Of a DNA stretch of 64,000 nucleotides, positions 1 through 8,476 are shown piece by piece. The notes below the pieces were generated by a model. The model had not been told where the DNA came from. It made no database searches and worked only from the letters and a program-made list of their open reading frames with translations. The position numbers and the translations under genes were made by a program. This stretch comes from Mycolicibacterium arabiense (lineage in GTDB: Bacteria; Actinomycetota; Actinomycetes; Mycobacteriales; Mycobacteriaceae). Position 1 is the first letter of the stretch. Each line of letters begins with the position of its first letter. The stretch is from contig NZ_AP022593.1 of the NCBI RefSeq assembly GCF_010731815.2, positions 5,022,001 through 5,086,000 on the forward strand, read 5' to 3'.

Positions 1-1
1 C

Positions 2-241
2 CTGCGTCGCGAATTGCTCTCTGGTGCACGCAGTCCGGAGACCCGGCGGACCGCAGTGCCCATCCGCGTGCTGTTCGGGCTCGGCGACATAGCCGTCCAC
101 CCGTCGCTGGCGTCGCCCGAGACGGCGAAGGCCGACGACTACACGTTCGAGTCGGCCGAGACGGGGCACTTCATCCTCGACGAGCGACCGGATCTGGTGC
201 GCGCGAAGCTGATCGGATTGGCCGAAGAGACGGCGGGCTGA
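2..241 (+). CDS. alpha/beta hydrolase, C-terminal fragment (5' end outside window)
   Basis: The reading frame is open from the first bases and stops at 239-241, leaving 79 residues. The segment RRTAVPIRVLFGLGD followed by SAETGHFILDERPDLV matches the end of alpha/beta hydrolases of the epoxide-hydrolase/haloalkane-dehalogenase type. There the Asp after the 'xGxxD' strand is the acid of the triad, and the His in 'xGHFxxxExP' is the catalytic base. The nucleophile lies outside the window, so the substrate cannot be inferred. The family call rests on these two motifs. Confidence 0.7.
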   Translation: MRRELLSGARSPETRRTAVPIRVLFGLGDIAVHPSLASPETAKADDYTFESAETGHFILDERPDLVRAKLIGLAEETAG

Positions 242-563
242 CGCGCGACGTGAAGTGAGATGGCCGCGGGGGCGGTGCCGGGGACGGATCCAATCCCCTC
301 AGCTGGACCCGTCCGATCGCATCGCCGGCGGGGCAGTTGACTGCCGCGACGGACGGTTACGACGACACCGGCCCCTTCGAGTAGCTGGTTGCTCCACTAC
401 CGCGCGGTACGCCCATCATATAAACACCGATGTCTATCTATCGCAAAATGCGCGACTGTTCGATGAGGACGTCGTGCGCGTGGAACCCCATTGCCGACGG
501 AATCGTGCCTATGATCCTTGCTTGACTTCGATTTCCACACCCTCCAGATTTGCTCACCCAGAC
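242..563. other. gene-free gap before the TetR gene
   Basis: This 322-bp gap has no frame with family resemblance. The TetR frame stays open upstream to 255, but the translation there is Arg/Pro-rich and has no regulator features, so it is read as untranslated leader. An AT-richer stretch around 415-450 could hold the promoter. No convincing -35/-10 pair was found. Confidence 0.4.
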
Positions 564-1157
564 ATGGACAGCAAGAGACTTCGACCAGGTCGGCAGCACC
601 TCAGTCGCGACGAGGTGCGGTCTCACCAGCGCGAACGCATCTTCGAGGGCCTGGAGAGCGCCATGGGCGCCAAGGGGTACGGCGACACCAGCGTCGCGGA
701 CATCATCAAGATCGCCGCAGTGTCTCGGCAGACCTTCTACGAGTTGTTCACCAGCAAGCAGGACTGCTTCCTGGCGAGCTATGGGCGTCGGCAAGGTGCG
801 GTGATCGAGGCGATGCTGGACGCTCCGGCCGACGGGCCGCCGATACGCCGTTTCGGCGTGCTGCTGCGCAATTACCTGTCGGTGATGTCGGCCGACCCAG
901 GGCTGTCCCGGCTGTACCTGATCGGCGTGTACACCGCCGGACCAGAGGCCATGGCGAAGCGCCTGGAGTTGCAGCAGCAGTTCGTCGACGGCGTGGCGGC
1001 GATCTTCGACGCCCAATCAGACCAGGACCTGTTCATGTGCCGGGCGCTGGTCGCGTCGATCTCCACCATGGTCACCAACGCCCTCATCGAGGACGACCCC
1101 CAGGCCGTGCTCGACCTCTACGACCCGTTGGTGGAGATGGCGAAACGCCTCGTGTAG
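564..1157 (+). CDS. TetR/AcrR family transcriptional regulator
   Basis: A 197-residue protein. The N-terminal HTH is clear: an RERIFEGLESAMGAKGYGDTSVADI helix pair is followed by the recognition segment SRQTFYELFTSKQDCF, the usual S/T-x-x-TFYxxFxSKxxCF signature (residues about 20-65). The remainder is a helical ligand-binding domain with no assignable ligand. ATG 564 was chosen because the protein then begins MDSKRLRPG about 20 residues before the HTH, as usual for the family, and the upstream part of the frame does not look coding. The gene follows the hydrolase fragment on the same strand, which it may regulate. That link is inferred from position only. Confidence 0.85.
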   Translation: MDSKRLRPGRQHLSRDEVRSHQRERIFEGLESAMGAKGYGDTSVADIIKIAAVSRQTFYELFTSKQDCFLASYGRRQGAVIEAMLDAPADGPPIRRFGVLLRNYLSVMSADPGLSRLYLIGVYTAGPEAMAKRLELQQQFVDGVAAIFDAQSDQDLFMCRALVASISTMVTNALIEDDPQAVLDLYDPLVEMAKRLV

Positions 1158-1166
1158 TAGCGATTT

Positions 1167-1205
1167 GTGGAACATTTCCCGCGCTGAGCGCAGGAAATGT
1201 TCCAC
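1167..1205. repeat. perfect 13-bp-arm hairpin 5' of the DUF559 gene
   Basis: Arms GTGGAACATTTCC (1167-1179) and GGAAATGTTCCAC (1193-1205) are exact inverted repeats around a 13-base loop containing GCTGAGCGCA. There is no T-run, so it is not a standard intrinsic terminator, although it sits 10 bp after the TetR stop. A related hairpin with the same TGAGCGCAGGAAAT core lies directly after the next gene (2151-2197). Confidence 0.85.
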
Positions 1206-1253
1206 AACTGCGGATGGTGGGAGCCGTTTTCGCGCCGCGCGCGTCTAAAGGGC

Positions 1254-2162
1254 GTGTCTCACTCACTCGACGAACATCTCCGTGACCACGACGGCGTCAT
1301 CACACTCGCCCAGGCGCAGAGCGCCGGCCTCAGCGCGTACGCCGTCGAGCGACGCGTGCGGGCGGGGCACTGGCGCCGCTGCACGCCCGGCGTGTTCTTC
1401 GTCGAGGACAGGGAGTTCACCGATGCCGCAAGGGTTCGCGTCGGGGTGTGGGGCTACGGCAGTGACGCCGCCGCAAGCGGTCTGGCGGCCGCATGGTGGC
1501 TGGGTCTGACCAACTTCGCGCCGCAGATCGTCGAGGTCACCGTTGCGCGCGAGCGTCGGCGGGTGCACCGGCCCGGCACGCGACTGCGTCGTCGCGACCT
1601 GGCGCCCGCCGATCTGGTGGAGCGCCGCGGCTTGCGCGTGACGGCAACGCATCTGACCGTCGTCGAGGCAGCGAGCCGCCAGGGTGGCGGTGCGCTGCTG
1701 CTGGACCATGCACTGCAGCGCCACCATGCCGAACTCCCCCAGCTGTGGCGCGCACATCTGCGGAACAAGGGACGGCACGGGTCACCTCGCGCACGCCTGC
1801 TGTTGCAGGCCGCCGAGGACGGTACGCGATCGGAGGCCGAGCGGCTGGTGTCACGACTGCTGCGGGCCGCGGGCATCAAGGGCTGGCAGGCCAATCGACG
1901 AATCGCCGGCTACGAGGTCGACGTCGTGTTCCGTGCGGCGAAGGTCGCGATCGAGGTCGACGTCGTGTTCCGCGCGGCGAAGGTCGCGATCGAGGTCGAC
2001 GGCTTCGCCTTTCATACCGACGCCGACACCTTCCAGCGCGATCGCACCAAGCAGAACGCAATAGCACTCGCGGGCTACCAGCTGCTGCGGTTCACCTGGC
2101 TCGATCTGACCGAGTACCCCGAGCGCGTCATCAGCGAGATCATCCGAGCGATTCGTGGATGA
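1254..2162 (+). CDS. AbiEi-like N-terminal domain / DUF559 (Vsr-like) endonuclease-fold protein
   Basis: 302 residues from GTG 1254. The N-terminus (HDGVITLAQAQSAGLSAYAVERRVRAGHWRRCTPGVFFV) is the winged-HTH 'type IV toxin-antitoxin AbiEi' domain. The C-terminus (NRRIAGYEVDVVFR...VAIEVDGFAFHTDADTFQRDRTKQNAI..LLRFTW) is the DUF559/Vsr-like PD-(D/E)xK nuclease fold, a pairing common in mycobacteria. GTG 1254 is preferred over ATG 1197 because family members begin near 'DEHLRDHDG' and the ATG lies inside the upstream hairpin. A 39-bp in-frame tandem duplication (1914-1991) doubles the EVDVVFRAAKVAI strand that carries the acidic active-site residues. The gene stands alone between two related hairpins. 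Its function is unknown, and a TA or defence role is not shown. Confidence 0.75.
   Translation: MSHSLDEHLRDHDGVITLAQAQSAGLSAYAVERRVRAGHWRRCTPGVFFVEDREFTDAARVRVGVWGYGSDAAASGLAAAWWLGLTNFAPQIVEVTVARERRRVHRPGTRLRRRDLAPADLVERRGLRVTATHLTVVEAASRQGGGALLLDHALQRHHAELPQLWRAHLRNKGRHGSPRARLLLQAAEDGTRSEAERLVSRLLRAAGIKGWQANRRIAGYEVDVVFRAAKVAIEVDVVFRAAKVAIEVDGFAFHTDADTFQRDRTKQNAIALAGYQLLRFTWLDLTEYPERVISEIIRAIRG
1914..1991 (+). repeat. 39-bp in-frame tandem duplication inside the DUF559 gene
   Basis: Copies 1914-1952 and 1953-1991 differ at one base (cgtgcg versus cgcgcg). Both encode EVDVVFRAAKVAI and are followed by EVDGFAF. The repeat adds exactly 13 residues without shifting the frame, in the conserved strand pair of the nuclease domain. 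Confidence 0.95.
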
Positions 2163-2197
2163 TGACCTGCGGTGAGCGCAGGAAATACTCCACGAAT
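2151..2197. repeat. hairpin 3' of the DUF559 gene, related to the 5' hairpin
   Basis: Arms ATTCGTGGA (2151-2159) and TCCACGAAT (2189-2197) enclose GGTGAGCGCAGGAAATAC, which shares the TGAGCGCAGGAAAT core with the hairpin at 1167-1205. It overlaps the stop of the DUF559 gene and the last base of the convergent kdpE, so it may also act as a terminator. Confidence 0.75.
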
Positions 2198-2877
2198 CAC
2201 GCTTGAAAGCGGTAGCCCATCCCGGCTTCGGTCAGCAGGTGCTTGGGGTGCGACGGGTCGTCCTCGAGTTTGCGCCGCAGTTGCGCGAGATACACGCGGA
2301 GGTAATGGGTTTCCTTCGCGTACGCGGGTCCCCACACCTCTTTGAGCAGCTCGTCGCGGCCGACCAGTTTGCCGCGGTGCCGCACCAGCATCTCCAGCAT
2401 GCCCCACTCGGTGGGCGTGAGGTGTACGTCGACCCCGCCGCGGGTGACCTTCTTCGCCGCGAGATCCACTGTGAAGGAGGCTGTTTCGACCACCGGCTGA
2501 TCGGTGTCGACCGACGTCGCCCCGCGCCGGACGGCCGCACGCAGCCGCGCCAGGAACTCGTCCATCCCGAAGGGCTTCGTCACGTAGTCGTCGGCGCCGG
2601 CGTCGAGAGCCTCGACCTTGTCCGACGAATCGGTGCGCGCCGACAGCACGATCACCGGTGCGGTGAGCCACCCGCGCAAACCCTCGAGCACCTCGATGCC
2701 CGACATGTCCGGCAGGCCGAGGTCGAGCACCACCACGTCGGGCTTGTGTTCGGCGGCCACCGTCAGCGCCTCGACACCGGTTGCCGCCGTGTGCACCTCG
2801 TAGCCGCGGACCGACAGGTTGATGCGCAGCGCGCGCAGGATCTGCGGCTCGTCGTCGATGACCAGGACCCGCGTCAT
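2197..2877 (-). CDS. kdpE: KdpE, OmpR-family response regulator of the Kdp potassium system
   Basis: 226 residues. The receiver domain is residues 1-115 with acidic pocket DDE (8-10), phospho-acceptor Asp52 in VVVLDLGLPD and the conserved Lys in VTKPF. The winged-helix DNA-binding domain (about 130-226) has the LTPTEW and YLRVYLAQLRRKLE segments typical of OmpR/KdpE. ATG 2877 overlaps the kdpD stop by four bases (ATGA), indicating translational coupling to its cognate kinase. It should bind upstream of the kdp operon; a matching 11-bp-spaced direct repeat is at 10373-10388. It is the last gene of the minus-strand block. Confidence 0.95.
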   Translation of the reverse strand: MTRVLVIDDEPQILRALRINLSVRGYEVHTAATGVEALTVAAEHKPDVVVLDLGLPDMSGIEVLEGLRGWLTAPVIVLSARTDSSDKVEALDAGADDYVTKPFGMDEFLARLRAAVRRGATSVDTDQPVVETASFTVDLAAKKVTRGGVDVHLTPTEWGMLEMLVRHRGKLVGRDELLKEVWGPAYAKETHYLRVYLAQLRRKLEDDPSHPKHLLTEAGMGYRFQA

Positions 2878-5396
2878 CGATGGTCCTCCGCCGCGGCCAG
2901 GTCGAGCACCACGGTGAGTCCGCCGCCCGGTGTGTCGTTGGCCGAGATGCTGCCGCCCATCGCCTCGACGAAACCCCGTGCGACGGAGAGCCCCAGCCCG
3001 ACACCGGTCGTGTTGTCGGTGTCGCCCAGGCGCTGGAACGGCGCGAACAGCGAGTCCTCCGCGCCGCGTGCGACACCGGGTCCCTCGTCGACGACGTTGA
3101 TCAGCACCCGGTCGCCGACCCGCCCCGCGTTCACCCGCACCAACCCGTCGGGGGCATAGCGCAATGCGTTGTCGATGACGTTGACCAGCACGCGTTCCAG
3201 CAGGCCGCCGTCGGCCAGCACGGCGGCGTCGCCGACGTCGACCTTGATCCGGTCCATGCCCGTCGAACCGCGGGGCATCGCCACGATCGCCCGGTGCACG
3301 ACCTCGTCGAGGAAGACCTCGCGCAGTTCGGGGCGCACGACGCCCGCTGCGAGTCGCGAGGAGTCGAGGAGGTTGCCCACCAGCGCCGTCAGCTGATCCA
3401 CCGACTCCTCGACCGTGGCGAGCAGTTCGGCGGTGTCCTCGGGCGAGAAGCCGACATCCTCGGCGCGCAGGCTCGACACCGCAGCCTTGGCCGCGGCCAA
3501 CGGGGTGCGCAGATCGTGGCTGACGGCCGACAGCAGGGAGCGGCGCAACTCGTCGGCCCGCGCGATGGCCTCCGCCCGCCCGGCCTCCGCAGTCAGTTCG
3601 CGCTGGCGCACCAGCCCCGCCGCCTGCCTGGCGACCGCACCGAGCACGCGGCGGTCACGGGCAGGCAGGCTCTTGCCCGCCAACAACATCCAGAACTCGT
3701 CGTCACCGACTTCGATCGCGGTGTCGGCGGTGTCGACGTCGACGCAGGGCTGGTCACCGACGCACGCGATCACGCCTGCGGGTTCGCGCACCAGGCTGAC
3801 GGCGCGTTGGGAGTAGGTTTCGCGGACTCGCTCGAGTAGCGCCGACAGGTCGGCGCCACGCAGCACCGAACCCGCGAACAATGCCAGCAATTCGGCTTCC
3901 CGCGAGGCGCGGCGGGCCTCCCGCGCCCGGCTCGCCGCACCGTCGACGAGTGCGGCGACCGCCACCGCGACGGCCAGCAGTACGACGATGGTGATCGCGC
4001 TGTCGGGTGCGGAGATCGTGAACGTGTAGCGGGGTTCGACGAGGAAGTAGTTGAGCAGCAGACCGGAGAACACCGCCGACAACGCCGCGGGTGCGACGCC
4101 GCCGAGCAGCGCCACGACCAGTACGCCGACGAAGAACAACGCGCTCTCGCCGCCGATGCCGAGGAAGCGATCGAGCAGCAGCACGGTCACCGCGCAGATC
4201 GCCGACGGCACCGCGACCGCGGCCAGCCAGGACGCCAGACGACGTTGCCCTGCGGTGACGCTCGACCCGGTCCAGCCGGGGTTGGCCTCGCCGTGCGTGA
4301 CCATGTGGACGTCGATCTTGCCCGACTCGCGCACGACCGCCGAGCCGATGCCCTCGTCCAGGATGCGGGCCCACCGTGACCGGCGGGAGATGCCCAGCAC
4401 GAGCTGAGTCGCGTTGCGCTCGCGGGCGAAGTCGAGCAGCGCCGTCGCCACGTCGTCGCCCACCACGGTGTGCACCGTCGCTCCCAGGCTCGTCGCGACG
4501 TCGCGCACCCGGCCCATCTGAGGGGCAGATACGCCGGACAGGCCGTCGCCCCGCACGACGTGCACCACCATCAGCTCGGCGCTCGACTTCGACGCGATGC
4601 GAAAGGCGCGCCGCACCAACGTCTCCGACTCCGGCCCACCGGTCACTGCGACGACGACGCGCTCGCGGGCCTCCCACGTGTCGGTGATGTGGTTGTCGGC
4701 GCGGTACTTGGCCAGTGCGGCGTCGACCTGGTCGGCCAGCCACAGCAGGGCGAGCTCGCGCAGGGCGGTGAGGTTGCCGCGCCGGAAGTAGTTGCTCAGT
4801 GCGGCGTCGATGCGCTCGGGGGCGTAGACGTTGCCGTGAGAGAGTCTGCGCTGCAACGCCTCAGGCGCGATGTCGACCAGCTCGACCTGATCGGCGCGAC
4901 GGACCACCTCGTCGGGGACGGTCTCCTGCTGCGCGATTCCGGTGATCTGGGCGACGACGTCGTTCAGGCTCTCCAGGTGCTGCACGTTCACCGTGGAGAC
5001 GACGGTGATGCCCGCGTCGAGCAGTTCGTCGACGTCCTGCCAGCGCTTGGCGTTTCGGCTGCCGGGGGTGTTGGTGTGCGCGAGTTCGTCGACGAGCACG
5101 ACCTGCGGATTGCGGCGGAGCACGGCGTCGACGTCCAACTCGGCGAACTCCGAGCCGCGGTAGGCGACGACGCGCGGCGGGACGACCTCGATGCCGTCGA
5201 GCAGTTCCGCTGTCTTGCGGCGGCCGTGGGTCTCCACGACCGCCGCGACCACGTCGGTCCCGCGTTCCAGCCTGCGGTGCGCCTCGCCGAGCATCGCGTA
5301 GGTCTTGCCCACGCCCGGCGCCGCGCCCAGGTAGACGCGCAGCTCACCTCGCCTTCCCGGGTTCGGCGATGCGCTGCTCACCTGCCCATCATCCAC
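2874..5396 (-). CDS. kdpD: KdpD, potassium/turgor sensor histidine kinase
   Basis: 840 residues with full KdpD architecture. The N-terminal KdpD domain has Walker A GAAPGVGKTY (about 24-33) and the VLVDELAHTN Walker-B-like strand. A universal-stress-protein domain follows (about 245-370), then the DUF4118 four-helix membrane region (about 385-495) and a GAF-like stretch. HisKA has phospho-acceptor His627 in SAVSHDLRTPLA, and HATPase_c has N (NVIDNALRYAP), G1 (DEGPGV) and G2 (GVGLGLSVA) boxes. All catalytic motifs are intact. The gene lies 26 bp downstream of kdpC and overlaps kdpE, so transporter and two-component system are probably one transcriptional unit, as in other mycobacteria. Confidence 0.96.
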   Translation of the reverse strand: MDDGQVSSASPNPGRRGELRVYLGAAPGVGKTYAMLGEAHRRLERGTDVVAAVVETHGRRKTAELLDGIEVVPPRVVAYRGSEFAELDVDAVLRRNPQVVLVDELAHTNTPGSRNAKRWQDVDELLDAGITVVSTVNVQHLESLNDVVAQITGIAQQETVPDEVVRRADQVELVDIAPEALQRRLSHGNVYAPERIDAALSNYFRRGNLTALRELALLWLADQVDAALAKYRADNHITDTWEARERVVVAVTGGPESETLVRRAFRIASKSSAELMVVHVVRGDGLSGVSAPQMGRVRDVATSLGATVHTVVGDDVATALLDFARERNATQLVLGISRRSRWARILDEGIGSAVVRESGKIDVHMVTHGEANPGWTGSSVTAGQRRLASWLAAVAVPSAICAVTVLLLDRFLGIGGESALFFVGVLVVALLGGVAPAALSAVFSGLLLNYFLVEPRYTFTISAPDSAITIVVLLAVAVAVAALVDGAASRAREARRASREAELLALFAGSVLRGADLSALLERVRETYSQRAVSLVREPAGVIACVGDQPCVDVDTADTAIEVGDDEFWMLLAGKSLPARDRRVLGAVARQAAGLVRQRELTAEAGRAEAIARADELRRSLLSAVSHDLRTPLAAAKAAVSSLRAEDVGFSPEDTAELLATVEESVDQLTALVGNLLDSSRLAAGVVRPELREVFLDEVVHRAIVAMPRGSTGMDRIKVDVGDAAVLADGGLLERVLVNVIDNALRYAPDGLVRVNAGRVGDRVLINVVDEGPGVARGAEDSLFAPFQRLGDTDNTTGVGLGLSVARGFVEAMGGSISANDTPGGGLTVVLDLAAAEDHR

Positions 5397-5422
5397 CCGC
5401 GCGGAATGGGGCGATCCGCAAG

Positions 5423-6289
5423 CTACTCACCCAAGCCGTCCAGGGCCAGGTTCACTTCCAGCACGTTGACCCCCGGCTCACCCATGAACCCCAGGACACG
5501 GCCATCGGTGTGCTCGGCGACCACGGCACGCACCAGGCCGGGGTCGATGCCGCGGGCGCGGGCCACCCGGTCCACCTGCAGAGCCGCGTAGGCGGGCGAG
5601 ATGTGCGGGTCGAGGCCGCTGCCGCTCGCGGTGACGGCGTCGGCGGGCACCGCGGGGTCGGCGGGTGCCGCACCTGCGATCGGCGCCAGCTGGCCGATCG
5701 CGTAGTCCTCGCCGGGCTTGGCGCACTCGACGCGCACACCCTGGTAGGAGTCGAGGAACGGGGTACGCGTGGTGTCGCACGGTTCGTTGATGCTGACCAC
5801 GCGGGTGGGTCGGGCCACCCGTCCGGACGCATCGCGCGGCCCGATGACCGACAGCACGGCACCCACGCCGTCACCGGTGCAGTACGGCCGGGCACCGTCG
5901 ACCCCGTTGGCAATCCCGACATCCCGACTCCGGGTGCAGACCAGCGTCAGCAGGCTGGGCTTGTCGGGGGCGTCGACGATGCTCTCCGGCCCGAGGTTGC
6001 TCGCGCTGGTGGCCATCGGGTCGTACCCGCCGCCCGCCGCCGACGGTCGGCTCTGGAAGTACTGCGGCAACGCAGCACCGTTCGCGTCGGTGAACTGCTG
6101 CCCGATCAGGCTGCTGCCGACCGGTTTTCCGTCTGCGTCGATGACGGAGCCCTGCGCCTTGCCGTCGAGTCCGGGCAGCAGCGCGATGAGCCAGATGGCC
6201 GCGGGGTAGGCAGCGCCGAGGATGACGGTGAACACCAGCAGCGCGCGCAGTGCTGCCCAGTGCTGACGTAGGAGGTTGGTCAGTGACAT
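5423..6289 (-). CDS. kdpC: KdpC, potassium-transporting ATPase subunit C
   Basis: 288 residues with one N-terminal membrane helix (ALLVFTVILGAAYPAAIWLIALLPG). The conserved KdpC segments QYFQSRPSAAGGGYDPMATSASNLGP and SGLDPHISPAYAALQVDRVARARG are present, and the C-terminus is VLGFMGEPGVNVLEVNLALD. It is longer than the roughly 190-residue enterobacterial subunit because of an insertion of about 90 residues between these two blocks, containing several Cys residues. This insertion is seen here; its role is unknown. The gene starts one base after the kdpB stop. KdpC stabilises the KdpA-KdpB complex at the membrane. Confidence 0.95.
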   Translation of the reverse strand: MSLTNLLRQHWAALRALLVFTVILGAAYPAAIWLIALLPGLDGKAQGSVIDADGKPVGSSLIGQQFTDANGAALPQYFQSRPSAAGGGYDPMATSASNLGPESIVDAPDKPSLLTLVCTRSRDVGIANGVDGARPYCTGDGVGAVLSVIGPRDASGRVARPTRVVSINEPCDTTRTPFLDSYQGVRVECAKPGEDYAIGQLAPIAGAAPADPAVPADAVTASGSGLDPHISPAYAALQVDRVARARGIDPGLVRAVVAEHTDGRVLGFMGEPGVNVLEVNLALDGLGE

Positions 6290-6290
6290 G

Positions 6291-8474
6291 TCAGGACATC
6301 CCGGGGAAGAGTTGGATCAGCAGGTCGATGAGCTTGATGCCGACGAACGGCGCGACGATGCCGCCCAGCCCGTACACCAAGAGGTTGCGGCTCAACAGCT
6401 TCGACGCGCTGCTCGGCGTGTAACGCACCCCGCGCAGCGACAGCGGGATCAGCGCGATGATGACGAGCGCGTTGAGAACGACTGCAGACAGGATCGCCGA
6501 TTGTGGGCTGTGCAGCCGCATCACGTTCAGCACGTCGAGGCCAGGGAACAGCGTGACGAACAGCGCCGGGATGATCGCGAAGTACTTGGCGATGTCGTTG
6601 GCGATCGAGAACGTGGTCAGCGCCCCGCGGGTGATCAGGAGCTGCTTGCCGATCTCGACGATCTCGATGAGCTTCGTCGGGTCGGAGTCGAGGTCGACCA
6701 TGTTGCCGGCCTCCTTGGCGGCCGACGTGCCGGTGTTCATCGCGACGCCGACGTCGGCCTGCGCGAGTGCCGGGGCGTCGTTGGTGCCGTCGCCCGTCAT
6801 CGCGACGAGCTTGCCGCCCTCCTGCTCCCGCTTGATCAGTGCCAGCTTGTCCTCGGGCGTTGCCTCGGCGAGGAAGTCGTCGACGCCCGCCTCGTCGGCG
6901 ATGGCCTTGGCGGTCAGCGGATTGTCGCCGGTGATCATCACGGTGCGGATGCCCATGCTGCGCATCTCGTCGAACCGCTCCCGCATTCCCTGCTTGACGA
7001 CGTCCTTGAGGTGGATGACGCCCAGCGCGCGGGCGCGGCCGTCGCGCACCTCGCCCACCACCAGCGGGGTGCCACCCGAACCGGACACCCGGTCGACGAC
7101 GGTGCCGAGTTCCTCGGGCACCGTGCCGCCCTGGCTGCGCACCCACTCGGCGACCGATGCGGCGGCACCCTTGCGCAGGCTGTGACCACCGACGTCGACG
7201 CCCGACATCCGGGTGGCGGCGGTGAACTCGACCCATTGCGCGTCGTCGAGTTCGCCTGTGGTGCGCGCACGTAACCCATACTCCGCCTTGGCGAACACCA
7301 CGATCGAGCGGCCCTCGGGGGTCTCGTCGGCGAGGCTGGACAGTTGTGCGGCGTCGGCGAACTCCTCGGGTGTGACGCCGTCGAGCGGGATGAAGTCGGA
7401 TGCCTGCCGGTTGCCCAGGGTGATGGTGCCGGTCTTGTCGAGCAGCAACACGTTGACGTCGCCGGCCGCCTCGACCGCGCGGCCGGACATGGCGAGGACG
7501 TTGCGTTGCACGAGCCGGTCCATGCCCGCGATGCCGATCGCGCTGAGCAGTGCGCCGATGGTGGTGGGGATCAGGCAGACGAGCAGGGCGACCATCACGA
7601 TGCCGCTGATGCCGTCGCCGGTGAGCGCCAGGCTGTCCGGAACGCCGGGGTTGTTGGCCTTTGAGTAGATGGCGAGCGGCTGCAGCGTCGCGACGGCGAA
7701 CACGAAGATCAGCGTCAACGCGGCGAGCAGGATGTTCAGCGCGATCTCGTTGGGCGTCTTCTGCCGGTTGGCGCCCTCGACGAGGGCGATCATGCGGTCG
7801 ATGAAGCTCTCGCCCGGTTTCTGGGTGATCTTGACGACGATGCGGTCGCTCAGGACGGTGGTGCCGCCGGTGACGGCGGACCGGTCGCCGCCGGACTCGC
7901 GGATCACCGGGGCGGATTCGCCGGTGATGGCCGATTCGTCGACCGACGCAATGCCTTCGAGGACGTCGCCGTCACCGGGTATGACCTCGCCGGCTTCGAC
8001 GACGACGACGTCACCCTGGGCCAGTAGGGGAGCGGCGACCTCCTCGACCGTGCCCGGGGTGGTCGGCGACCACCCGGTGAGGCGACGGGCCATGGTGTCG
8101 GCCTTGGTCTTGCGCAGCGAGTCGGCCTGGGCCTTGCCGCGTCCCTCGGCGACGGCTTCGGCCAGGTTGGCGAAGACGACCGTCAGCCAGAGCCAGAACA
8201 CGACGAACCAGCCGAACCACGTCGGGTCGATGGCGGCGAGCACGGTGCTCCAGACGGCACCCACCTCGACGATGAACATGACGGGATTGCGCCACAGCGT
8301 GCGCGGGTCGCACTTGCGCAGCGCGTCGGGCAGCGACTTCCACAGCATGCGGGGGTCGAGGAGACCGCCCTGGACGCGCTGGGTGGACGACGGCGTGACT
8401 CCGGCGTCACGTTCGACGTTCGGGGGGACGCCGGCGTCACGGTCGACGACGGAGGACGAGTGGGACGTGGTCAT
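6291..8474 (-). CDS. kdpB: KdpB, potassium-transporting P-type ATPase catalytic subunit
   Basis: 727 residues with all P-type ATPase motifs: TGES (184-187), the phosphorylated Asp346 in [15 protein letters not shown], the KGAA nucleotide-binding segment and the [20 protein letters not shown] hinge. The N-terminus is about 30 residues longer than usual and contains a short internal duplication (RDAGVPPNV / RDAGVTPSS). The downstream body aligns normally, so the ATG at 8474 is accepted with some doubt. It lies two bases after kdpA and one before kdpC. It hydrolyses ATP to drive K+ uptake through KdpA. Confidence 0.97.
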   Translation of the reverse strand: MTTSHSSSVVDRDAGVPPNVERDAGVTPSSTQRVQGGLLDPRMLWKSLPDALRKCDPRTLWRNPVMFIVEVGAVWSTVLAAIDPTWFGWFVVFWLWLTVVFANLAEAVAEGRGKAQADSLRKTKADTMARRLTGWSPTTPGTVEEVAAPLLAQGDVVVVEAGEVIPGDGDVLEGIASVDESAITGESAPVIRESGGDRSAVTGGTTVLSDRIVVKITQKPGESFIDRMIALVEGANRQKTPNEIALNILLAALTLIFVFAVATLQPLAIYSKANNPGVPDSLALTGDGISGIVMVALLVCLIPTTIGALLSAIGIAGMDRLVQRNVLAMSGRAVEAAGDVNVLLLDKTGTITLGNRQASDFIPLDGVTPEEFADAAQLSSLADETPEGRSIVVFAKAEYGLRARTTGELDDAQWVEFTAATRMSGVDVGGHSLRKGAAASVAEWVRSQGGTVPEELGTVVDRVSGSGGTPLVVGEVRDGRARALGVIHLKDVVKQGMRERFDEMRSMGIRTVMITGDNPLTAKAIADEAGVDDFLAEATPEDKLALIKREQEGGKLVAMTGDGTNDAPALAQADVGVAMNTGTSAAKEAGNMVDLDSDPTKLIEIVEIGKQLLITRGALTTFSIANDIAKYFAIIPALFVTLFPGLDVLNVMRLHSPQSAILSAVVLNALVIIALIPLSLRGVRYTPSSASKLLSRNLLVYGLGGIVAPFVGIKLIDLLIQLFPGMS

Positions 8475-8476
8475 GG

